A stretch of 64,000 bases of DNA from Kryptolebias marmoratus (lineage: Eukaryota; Chordata; Actinopteri; Cyprinodontiformes; Rivulidae): positions 16,486,767-16,550,766 of the forward strand of contig NC_051431.1 in assembly GCF_001649575.2 (NCBI RefSeq), written 5' to 3'. Under the pieces are notes generated by a model. It had not been told where the DNA came from, did not search any database, and saw only the letters and a program-made list of their open reading frames with translations. Of this stretch, positions 49,151-57,951 are shown one piece after another. Position numbers and translations under genes: made by a program. The number at the start of each line of letters is the position of its first letter. Within the stretch, counting starts at the first letter, position 1.

Positions 49151-49175
49151 GGGGGTTAGGGGGTGGGTTGGGGGG
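49151..49175 (+). promoter_or_regulatory. Potential G-quadruplex upstream of tyr
   Basis: Four G-runs of 5, 5, 3 and 6 separated by loops of 3, 1 and 2 bases, about 600 bp before the tyr ATG. This meets the usual sequence rule for an intramolecular G-quadruplex. Any effect on tyr is inference. Confidence 0.5.
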
Positions 49176-49303
49176 TGAATGGTAAGGAGGGCGGGTCACG
49201 GTGCTCACATAACCACAAAAACACCCATTTCTGCCTGAGGCGCGACGGGGCGGGGGTCAGCTGGTCCCAAGACGAAGTGAAAAAGGAATCAAGAGTATTA
49301 TCC

Positions 49304-49320
49304 TGAGCATGTGATGCTCA
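49304..49320. promoter_or_regulatory. Palindromic E-box, candidate M-box of tyr
   Basis: TGAGCAT-GTG-ATGCTCA, a perfect 7-bp inverted repeat around a 3-base centre. It contains CATGTGA, the core bound by MITF in melanocyte promoters. It lies about 440 bp upstream of the ATG; the transcription start is not known. A second CATGTG occurs at 49000-49005. Confidence 0.4.
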
Positions 49321-49757
49321 TGAAAAAAAAAAAATCTCTGTTTTTTTTAAAGTATGAAACCACAGTTTCTTTCAGAGGACGGCCCCCAGAACGGCTCAGT
49401 GAGTGGGGAGAGAACAGGAGACTGGAGTCTGGATGTATGAGAGTGGGTGGAGGTTTGGGAGCCTGTTGGATGGTAGGTTAGAGGAGTAGCAACTTTTAAT
49501 ATCTTGAAAAGTTCGTATAGGTTGTATTTTTCTCATTACTGTCCAGGCTTACTGTACTAACCATCTCTGGATTCATTGTAGTTTGAGACATGTTGCGTTT
49601 CCTTGATTGCACTAACCAGAAGTATGTTCTTATCTGTGACTCGTCTAATCTGTGCTCTATGTTTGACCTTGGCAGCTGAAGTTTGTGAAGGCGGCAGATC
49701 TCTCCAACAGGACTGTACATCCCTACCATAAGACTGGAGTGGATCTGACTTTTCGTC

Positions 49758-50585
49758 ATGAGGACCCTGTTCATGTCTGTTGTTCTGCTGCCCTTCATTG
49801 GGACCAGTTTGGGTCAATTTCCCCGCCCTTGTGCCAACTCAGAGAGCCTGCGGACTAAAGAGTGCTGTCCGGTGTGGGAGGGAGACGGTTCTCCCTGCGG
49901 AGCCATGTCGGGCCGTGGATTCTGCGCAGAGGTCCAGGTCTCGGATGAACCCAACGGGCCACAGTACCCTCACAGGGGAATTGACGACCGAGAGCGCTGG
50001 CCTCTGGCGTTCTACAACCGGACGTGTCGTTGCGCTGGAAACTACGGAGGGTTCAACTGTGGCGAGTGCAGGTTCGGTTACTGGGGAGCCAACTGTGCTC
50101 AGTACAGAGAGTCCGTCCGCAAGAACATCCTGACCATGTCGCCTGCTGAGCAGCAGAAGTTCATCTCGTATCTCAACCTGGCGAAGAACACCGTCAGCCG
50201 GGACTACGTCATCTCCACGGCGACAAGAGCCGAGATGGGCGAGAACGGTGAGAACCCCATGTTCTCTGACATCAACACCTACGACCTGTTCGTCTGGATC
50301 CACTACTACACGTCCAGAGACGCCTTCCTGGGAGGGCCGGGGAACGTCTGGAGAGACATCGACTTCGCTCACGAGTCTGCGGGCTTTCTGCCCTGGCACA
50401 GAGTCTTCCTGCTGCACTGGGAGAACGAGATCAGGAAGGTGACGGGGGACTTTAACTTCACCCTCCCATACTGGGACTGGAGGGACGCCCAGTCCTGTGA
50501 GGTGTGCACCGATGCTCTGATGGGTGGACGCAGTTCCCTTAGTCCCGACCTCATCAGCCCTGCTTCTGTCTTCTCCTCGTGGAAG
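49758..50585 (+). CDS. tyr: tyr exon 1: signal peptide, Cys-rich domain, CuA site
   Basis: 276 codons ending TGG AAG before GTGAGA, phase 0. It carries the leader, the paired cysteines of the EGF-like part ([20 protein letters not shown]) and the whole CuA triad (WIHYY, FAHES, LPWHR). GC-rich compared with surrounding DNA, as is usual for a conserved exon. The transcript start and 5' UTR were not determined. Confidence 0.98.
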
Positions 50586-53500
50586 GTGAGACAATCTGCG
50601 CCATGCTGACTTTGTTTATGTGTGGAAAAGGCTCATTTTGATCCATTTAGAAGAAGCTGAACCTCATTTTCCTTGGTTTGTTTCCATTTTACGCTGCGGG
50701 TCTTTTGGATTAATTTTTGTTTATCCTCTTATTCGTAAGATATTAGAGGATTTGTTCATTTTTCATGGGTTAATTCTCAAATTTGCGTTGAAACCAGAAC
50801 ATTAGTCTCAGTCTTATATAATGTATAGCTGCCTCTACCACCAGCCTATTTTTGCATTATATGAGGCAAACAGACTGTTTTGCTGGAAAGCCATCTGACT
50901 AACCTCAAACTGAAACTTTAAGTTGACCCACAGGCTTTAAAACTACAGCAGCTCAGGTAAAGTGTGTGTGTTTGCATGTGCAGGTGGTCTGCAGCCAGCC
51001 AGAGGAGTACAACAACCGAGAGGTGTTGTGTAACGCTACAGCAGAGGGTCCACTGTTGCGTAACCCCGGCACCCATGACCCGAACCGCGTGCCGAGACTC
51101 CCCACAACAGCCGATGTGGAGTTTACCGTGGGGCTCCCGGAGTACGAGACGGGAAGCATGGACCGGTTTGCCGACATGAGCTTTAGAAATGTCCTGGAGG
51201 GTAAAGACCCAAACGCTCCAAGCCCCCCTGCAGACAGGCTCAAAAACTGAATCAAACTTATACTTCACACATCTGTTGAAGGAAAATACCGTACATGACC
51301 ATGGTGATGATGGCAAGGGAAGTAAAGTTTACAGTTTGAGGAGATGATGTTGGAATATCAGCAGCTGCTCGGTTAGGTGATGAATAAAAACAGAAGTAAA
51401 GGGATGAAAGAGGATGGAAAAAGAGGAACAGATAGAAGCTTTAAAAACATTAAGAAGACAGTTTGAGATGTGGCTTTAGTTGTAAACTTTGAGTAGAAAA
51501 TATATTAGTATAAAACAGAAAAGCATTGTAAACAATAAAAAATACTGTTTTTGAAACACTGATACTTAAAAACAATTGCAGTAATTTTAGTGTGTGCTCA
51601 ACAAGAGATGGTAAAAAATGTGCAAAACTAAAAAACGTCTGTTGAAAATACACCGTGGGAAATATACAGCAATAATGTTTTGTTGTTGTTTGTAAAAACT
51701 ATACTTTTTTAACATCAAATTTGCATCACTGGAAAAAATTCTTTGACAAGGTTTCTGCAGGGATAGTCTAATAAAATCACTAGTGTGGCAATTTTAACTG
51801 AATCAAAAGATATGTCAAAGGATAGTTCACTTCTTTTCAAGTGTGGGTCTGTGGAAAGATTATGAACAAATAATATCTTACCTGTTGTAGATAGCCTAAC
51901 ACACAGTTTAGAGAACTAGAGTTCGGCTTGAGCAGCAAATTTCACAACGATTCACGCAAACTCTTTTTTTTAAACTTTAAAATGACTGTAAACTTTTTAA
52001 TGACATGCTTAGTTACATATAATTCTATAGTTATTTGCAGGAGCAGCAGCAGCTAGCTGTAGCGCTTCTGGTGCAGCCTAAGGGCACTTCCAGAATAACT
52101 GTGTGTCAGACAGGGTGGGGAAGGAGGCGAACCCAGAATGCAGAGTCATATTAAGAAAAACTAATTTGTTAAAACAAAATAAACAAAACCAAAAGCTGAC
52201 GCGGCAGCAAAAAGAAACTTAGGTCAAACGTAGAACGAGAAGGCGAGGCGCAAAAACATAACACCAGGGGAAACAAGAGCAGAGAACAATGATCCAGCAG
52301 TGTGTGGGAGAAATGACCGGGTTTTTCAACAGGAGGTGATTGGCCCAGGTGAAGCAATTAACAAGACTAGAGACAGGTGTATCTGGGCGTGGCAGGAAGG
52401 CAAAAGAGTGACTGGGGAGGAGTGAACAGTGACAGCAAACACAAACAGGAAAAGCTCAACAGAACAATAACTCAAAACAGAAACAAGATAATAACCAAAA
52501 CAACAAACCGAAGCACAAAAACCCAAATCCTCACACTGTGTAACGTGAAACTGACAGCAATGTAAAGGATGATAAAAAAGAGTTTGGATGAACAACTGCT
52601 GGGAAGTTTTTGAGACTGGATTTGTTAAAGTAATGTTAAAGCAACCTCAGTGGCTCTCAGACTAACCTTTAGCTCGTCAGTCTGATCAGCATTAAACTCT
52701 ATCTCTCAAAGAGCTATATACCACAAGTAAAATATGAATTGTTCATTTAAATAAATATTCTTTCCTCAGAACCTCACTCCAAAGTGTTTGAACTATCCCT
52801 TTAAAGCAAACGTAAAACTTTGTTTTTTCAAAGGCACTACTCTGACATCAATCTGAAGCAATCGAAAAAGTGAGCCAACATTGTGCTCATTTTTCAAGCT
52901 CCTTTTATATTTTCCTTGTTCCAACAAGCCTACATGTTAAAATGTCATTTGTACACAAAAATCTATATTTTTCTGTTGTATAATACTGCACATTTCATCA
53001 TCCTCTCTTTCAAACTCACTTTGCAGCTCCTGTCTCTTTAAGGCTCGTTTGCAAAGGTCTCGTCAGAGCTGTAATTCGGATTGGTTTAATAGAAGTAGGC
53101 ATGCATGTTTTATCTGAGGCGTGCCATAGGAGCCTCTTCGTGAACTTTAAGGAACTGTGATAAATGGTGACGTAGATGAGCAGGAGCCGAAAAACTCCTA
53201 ATGAGGCCTTTCAGTGAATTCAGTGTCTCTGTGGGAGGGAATAACTCTCTGAGGTCTGGACTTCTTGGACTTTGAACATTTTTTCACGCACAAAAGCTAC
53301 CAAAAGTGATTACACACACCTCTACACATATTTTGCACTGCTTCCTAATGTTATTACCAATTTTTCACAAATTCTTTTCATTTCGTTTTGCTAAGCTCAA
53401 CTTTCTCTTTATGCAAATTCTCCAAACCCAGCCTGTTTTTTCTATATATTTTTTGTTCTACTCCAGTTGATATTTTCTCATCTTTCTGTCTGCACTTCAG

Positions 53501-53711
53501 TGATAATTGCTGTCGTTTCTGCTCCTGTGATGAGCCTTGTTTTCCTCGGCCCGTTTCCGGCAGGTTTTGCCAGTCCTGAGACAGGCTTGGCGGTGCCGGG
53601 CCAGAGCACCATGCATAACTCCCTGCATGTCTTCATGAACGGCTCCATGTCCTCAGTCCAGGGTTCAGCCAACGACCCCATATTCCTGCTGCACCATGCT
53701 TTCATTGACAG

Positions 53712-53749
<38 letters not shown>

Positions 53750-54448
53750 AGTCTATACTGTACATAGCTAAAGGTCAAACTGCACCATTTCATCCAGCAA
53801 TACGCTTGCAATCTCGCTTATACCATGATGCAAGAAATTCTCTGTCAGTAACAAAACAAAAAGCAGGAGAAATTGGTGGAAACTTTGAGCGCAGGAAAAA
53901 AGTATACATTTAAAAAAAGTAAAACATTCTTTCTCCTCTCTAGTATCTTTGAGCGATGGCTCAGGACTCACCAGCCTCCCCGGACCATCTACCCACAGGC
54001 CAACGCCCCTATTGGCCACAACGACCGTTACTACATGGTGCCCTTCCTTCCCCTCTACAGAAACGGAGACTACTTCCTGTCCAACAAAGCCCTGGGATAC
54101 GAGTACGCGTACCTGCTGGACCCCGGTCAGTCCGTAACATGTCCGCTGAATGTGTCATTCTGTGGGCTTTCTGTTTGTGTAACACCATTTGAACCCATCT
54201 GCCTCACCACAGGTCAGAGGTTTGTGCAGGAGTTCCTGACTCCCTACCTGCAGCAGGCCAGGGAGATCTGGCAGTGGCTGCTGGGGGCCGGGATCCTTGG
54301 CGCTGCGATTGCCAGCGTTGTTGCCACCCTGGTCGTTGTGGCGAGGAGGAGGTGGAGGAGGAGGAGGAAGAGGGCGCCGAGCTTCGGGGAGAGGCAGCCG
54401 CTGCTGCAGAGCAGCTCGGAGGAAGGCTCATATCAGACCACTCTTTAG
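49758..54448 (+). CDS. tyr: tyr, tyrosinase (complete, five exons)
   Basis: Copper monooxygenase of the melanosome membrane that hydroxylates tyrosine and oxidises DOPA, the rate-limiting step of melanin synthesis. Join 49758-50585, 50984-51200, 53564-53711, 53944-54125, 54213-54448: 1611 nt, 536 residues (human 529). Signal peptide 1-19; Cys-rich EGF-like part to about 113; CuA His182, His205 and His214; CuB His366, His370 and His393 within [11 protein letters not shown] and LLHHAFID; N-glycosylation sites at 87, 233, 293 and 374; membrane segment about 480-502; Arg-rich stop-transfer; sorting motif ERQPLL at 518-523. The start is the ATG right before the hydrophobic leader. All junctions and phases match the vertebrate gene, and nothing is broken. 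Teleosts can have two copies; this one keeps the grm5/nox4 neighbourhood (tyra-like). Confidence 0.98.
50586..50983. other. tyr intron 1 (398 nt)
   Basis: GTGAGA to TGCAG; no repeat or other feature recognised. Confidence 0.9.
50984..51200 (+). CDS. tyr: tyr exon 2 (217 nt)
   Basis: 72 codons plus one base, [20 protein letters not shown] through FRNVLEG, after a TGTGCAG acceptor. It matches the exon size and the phase of vertebrate TYR. Encodes the linker between copper sites with one glycosylation site (NAT). Confidence 0.97.
51815..52804. mobile_element. TTAAAGGGATAGTTC MITE, interrupted, in tyr intron 2
   Basis: Left end tcaaaggatagttca and right end tgaactatccctttaa are inverted copies with one indel. 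The interior matches 14785 and 48588. Removing the inserted 430 bp leaves about 550 bp. TTAA at the right edge suggests piggyBac-type target use, which is inference. Confidence 0.6.
52105..52534 (-). mobile_element. Element nested in the tyr intron 2 MITE
   Basis: Starts gtcagacagggtgggg and ends aaatcctcac, flanked on both sides by ACTGTGT (52098-52104 and 52535-52541), a 7-bp direct repeat. On the minus strand its layout (CT/T-rich start, gctgacgcggcag complement, end with cattctgggttcgcc) looks like a fish solo LTR, but the ends do not give clean TG...CA with a matching duplication. The class is therefore open. Confidence 0.5.
53564..53711 (+). CDS. tyr: tyr exon 3 (148 nt): CuB site
   Basis: Encodes [20 protein letters not shown] through LLHHAFIDS. 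Holds His366 and His370 and the HH pair with His393. The donor is G followed by GTAACA, with C instead of G at +5, and a 38-nt AC repeat begins at intron position +4. Confidence 0.97.
53712..53943. other. tyr intron 3 (232 nt)
   Basis: GTAACA to CTCTAG, containing the AC repeat; otherwise ordinary. Confidence 0.9.
53715..53752. repeat. (AC)19 at the tyr exon 3 donor
   Basis: Thirty-eight bases of AC starting at position +4 of intron 3, so the splice donor itself runs into the repeat. Confidence 0.97.
53944..54125 (+). CDS. tyr: tyr exon 4 (182 nt)
   Basis: Encodes [20 protein letters not shown] through [10 protein letters not shown] plus the first base of a glycine codon. The acceptor is CTCTCTAG and the donor GTCAGT. 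Completes the globular catalytic domain. Confidence 0.97.
54126..54212. other. tyr intron 4 (87 nt, in frame, stop-free)
   Basis: Very short intron, GTCAGT to CCACAG. Its length is a multiple of three and it has no stop in the reading frame, so a retained-intron transcript would add 29 residues before the membrane segment. GGTCAG straddles both splice junctions. Confidence 0.93.
54213..54448 (+). CDS. tyr: tyr exon 5: membrane segment and cytoplasmic tail
   Basis: Encodes [20 protein letters not shown], a Gly/Ala/Val-rich membrane helix, the run [10 protein letters not shown], and a tail with [14 protein letters not shown] ending QTTL. The acidic dileucine motif directs tyrosinase to melanosomes. 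TAG stop at 54446-54448. Confidence 0.97.
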
Positions 54449-54701
54449 CACACAGACCCTGACAGTTCAGCTGTTAATGAGTGAACACACCATTCAGGGT
54501 GTCTTTGAATAAGACTCAGCCCAAAGCAAGACTTAATATAATTTTATTTCACAATAATGCACCTGATATAGCTCTTTAATGTTGAAGGCAGGAACTGATG
54601 AGTCAGTGAGGTATTTGCAAAAATCACAAAACACATGTTCCACCTCTGAAAGCTGAGTGTGATGTCTTTGACTTTCAGTCATCTGCATCTAAAACAGTAT
54701 A

Positions 54702-54707
54702 AATAAA
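54702..54707 (+). terminator. Candidate tyr poly(A) signal
   Basis: AATAAA about 250 nt after the tyr stop, followed within 20 nt by a TG-rich stretch (tttatgtgtggcagc). A 3' UTR of this size is reasonable; the cleavage site was not verified. Confidence 0.5.
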
Positions 54708-57064
54708 GTCAGATTTATGTGTGGCAGCAATGTAAGAATAATGGGTACTAATACATAATACAGCCTAGTATTTATACCTGGTACTTATCTGATACTTTCC
54801 TTTTTCTTGAAGGGTATGTGCCTGGTATTTAATGAAACAAGTCTTATACTTACCGGGTAAATATCTGGTATTTACCTCATTTACTAGATGTGTACTTGAT
54901 ACTTACTTGGTACTTACCAGGTACGCACCAAGTACTCACCAGGCTGTATTACATATTGCTACCAGAAAATGTCTTTGCAGTTCCACTGTCTCAGGTCTAA
55001 ACAAAGATGTGAACAAGACAACCTCTGTTTTTTACAGGGTTGTTTGTACCTATGAAGTGACACATTAGTATTTTTATTTCACTCACTGACAAGTACTATA
55101 GTACTATACCATTTTCCATCTCACTGGTTATGTTCACGGAGTAATTCACATACAGGGTGGGAATAGTTTAAGTTGTTAAGACAGGTTGTTTTCTTTTAAA
55201 ACTCAAATAAAAAGTAACTGCTGCTAGAGGACAATTCAAGCACTAAACTGTTAAACCACATTTTTCAGTCAAACACGAGAACTCTGGCTGTCCAAAGGTC
55301 ATCTTGTCTCGTGACCTTGCAGCTCTACGGCGTTTAACGAGAACTACGAGAACACTTCTCTGTGTGTTCGCAACGGTGCTAAAGACTATTAAAGTCTCTG
55401 ATCTTTAAAAGCTTCTGTTGGCAACAAAATGAATCATGTGTCTGTTGGTGCTGCATTAAAATCAAAGCCGAACCAAACCGATTCGGAGTTTCTTTTTATA
55501 TATATATATATATATATATATAGTCGAGATGCAGAAGTTGATGAAACATGTTTCTTGGAAAACAGCAGAACTCTGTAGATGTGAAACGTTTATTCTTTGG
55601 TTGCTGCATTAACGCCTGGTTTAGCAGGTAAGCAGACATCTGTCCTTCAAGGTAACAAGCATGAGGCTGATGTCTCAAAATCAGCCTTTAATAATTAGGG
55701 CTAGAGTTTAGTTTGCAGATCTTAGATCAGCGTGTTGATGGCAAAATAACAGCCACAAGTTGTGATTCAAAATTATATAATAAAATACAGAAGTTATAAT
55801 TAAGATGCAATAAATAAAACATTACTTTTATTTCATATTTTCTAGACGTAAACATATAAAGTAACATTGCCATGTATCTTACAAAACGGAAACTATTCAT
55901 AAAAACGAACCAAAAATGTATACCACTTATTTTTAATTTGATTGTTTGCAATAACCTGGAATCAATACCTTTATCTCTTTGAATACACGTACAAATATTG
56001 ATACAAATATTAGGCGCAGGATGCCAAAGATGTCCATGCTGACCTTTATGCACATTATTTTAAACAATAAAAGCTCAAACAGATTGGCCGTAGCTGTAGT
56101 GTGCATGTCGCAAACCTTTGGTAAACAAACAAGAACGCTGAACTGTATTATGTGAACACTGTAGCATTTCCCCCTTCCCTCTTTAAGGAAAGAAAGAGCC
56201 TGAGTTTCATTTAGTCGTATCAATGAATCAAATACTTGACGCTATCTCCCACTTTTGTTCAAATAAAATAAAACTCAAAAATGAAACGCCTTCAGATTGT
56301 CTCAAAATTGTCAAGAGATGAGAGGGACAGAGAGACGCAAACAGCCGACTGCTGAGCTGAAGCCATGATCCTGCTTCTCCGTTCAGATGTTTCCTGTTTG
56401 TACTTAAAGACACATGAATCCACATTATTGTGAAGTACAGTAAAATAAACTACAGAAGCAAAATAAATCATTAAGTTATCACCTTTTAGCATTGAGACTG
56501 AGATCAGAACAGAACTTTCAGAATGGGTTAAAAGCAGACAGAAGAAATACTTTCTTTGTAAAAAAAATGCTATAAACTTAAATTGGTAATGCCCTGTGTA
56601 GTTTATAGTACAGACGGTTTTAGAAAATTACAAAGGCTGCTTGGCAGTACAGGTGCAGGTGGTGCTGCAGCACCCCCCCGATGAATGCAGGTGGACACGC
56701 ACGTCCAGGTACATAAATAAAGAATCAATCATTCCAACAAATATTTTTGATGTTATTGAGTTTTGTAAATCTGGTACACAAACCAGCAGTGTTATTGTGT
56801 GTCTGTGTGCAAAAGTTTACAGCTGATTAAACCTCACAAAAAGTGGGCGGAGCAGCTTTAGGTCATGACGGCAGTTTTACAGATATCATAAATTAAACAG
56901 CATGCTGCACTTTTTAATGTTCATATTTAGATAAGACGACATGCACAGCCAGTGTGTATTTCATTGCATGTTTCTGGGTCTACGAGATTCTTCAGATGGG
57001 CGGCTTAGAGTCATACAAATTCACATCTCTCACCATTCCCCCAAATGAAACAGGTTCCCATGGT
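54708..57064. other. Intergenic, tyr to nox4
   Basis: Contains a tacctggtacttat-type short repetitive stretch at 54775-54945 and (TA)13 at 55497-55522. No gene recognised. The 3' UTR of nox4 enters from the right, with no clear end. Confidence 0.5.
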
Positions 57065-57275
57065 TACAGAAAAGTCCAACTACCGTATTTTCCGCACAAT
57101 AGGGGGCAATAGATTATAACACCTAAGGACAATTTAGAGTTACCATTTAACCTAACATGCATGTTTTTGGTCTGTGGGAGGAAAAAACCAGAGTACCCGG
57201 AGTAAACCCATGTGAGCACGGGGGGAACATGTAAACTCCACCCAGAAAGGCCCCAGGTGGGGTAGAGATCCTGCT
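57065..57275. repeat. Fish interspersed repeat 3' of nox4
   Basis: A short accgtattttccgcacaata piece, then aacctaacatgcatgttttt, ggtctgtgggagg, cagagtacccggagtaaacc and ggggggaacatgtaaactcc. These are stretches of repeats I know as common in fish genomes; they are not named here. Confidence 0.55.
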
Positions 57276-57830
57276 ACGTTCTTGCTGTCCTCCACACCGC
57301 CTCCTGTAAAACATTTAGCGAGCATGTTCACGGACAGAGAAGAGTCTGAGCCTCGTAACTCGGGTCTTTGAAATAGGGAACTGAGAAGGAAATTGATCTT
57401 GAAAATCTTGTGTTGTGCACCTGGCTTCAGCGTTTCAGCCTGCCGCCTCGTCCCTGAGTGGTTACTCTGAGCAATGCTTGAAAAGATGGATCCCCTCCAG
57501 CTGTGTTTGTTGGGAGCCTCGCGGGGCGAGTCATTGGAACCCAGCGTGAGGAAACACGGAGGGTAGAAAAAACGCAACATTAATACATGGAGGCTGTCTT
57601 CGGTCTTCCTCGCATGCTCACGCGATCACATGATGAAGCTGAAGCCCTCAGCTGGAAGTCAGGATGATCACGCAGCAAGCAAGTTTTCTCTTGAATTCCT
57701 TTGGTCAGTTCCAATAACGTCATGAGCCCTGTGAGAGCCAAAAGGTTTGGAAATGTGCTTCAGCTGAAGAGCTTTTGTCCTAAAATGAATGAACATTCGT
57801 TCATCCGCTCCACTCTGCTGTGGGGCTGGA
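57276..57830 (-). other. Probable nox4 3' UTR region
   Basis: Follows the nox4 stop on the minus strand. No AATAAA was found nearby on that strand, so the transcript end is unknown. Confidence 0.35.
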
Positions 57831-57951
57831 TCAACTGAATGACTCCTTGTTGAACTCAAAGGTCGTCCCACCGGACCGGGCCGAGTTACACAGTCTGTGG
57901 AGAGTTCTGGAGATGCCTTTGGGTCCACAGCAGAAAACACCAACTCGCTTG
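57831..57951 (-). CDS. nox4: nox4 last coding exon
   Basis: 121 nt encoding (H)[20 protein letters not shown] through FEFNKESFS and TGA at 57833-57831. The C-terminal FNKESFS matches other vertebrates, showing the frame is intact to the end. Confidence 0.96.

Larger units (their letters stand above)
51201..53563. other. tyr intron 2 (2363 nt), occupied by a nested MITE
   Basis: Starts GTAAAG and ends CGGCAG. Nearly 1 kb of it is a TTAAAG-type MITE (51815-52804) with a second element inserted in it (52105-52534). The rest is AT-rich. Confidence 0.85.

Noticed and set aside
49839..50594. 251-codon open frame on the minus strand
   Set aside because: It is the antisense of tyr exon 1; the GC-rich codon use of the real exon leaves the opposite strand open by chance.
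52529..52541. TG...CA ends for the nested element in tyr intron 2 (52104-52533)
   Set aside because: With those ends the flanks do not give a target duplication; the 7-bp ACTGTGT flanks fit the 52105-52534 limits better, so a firm LTR call was not made.
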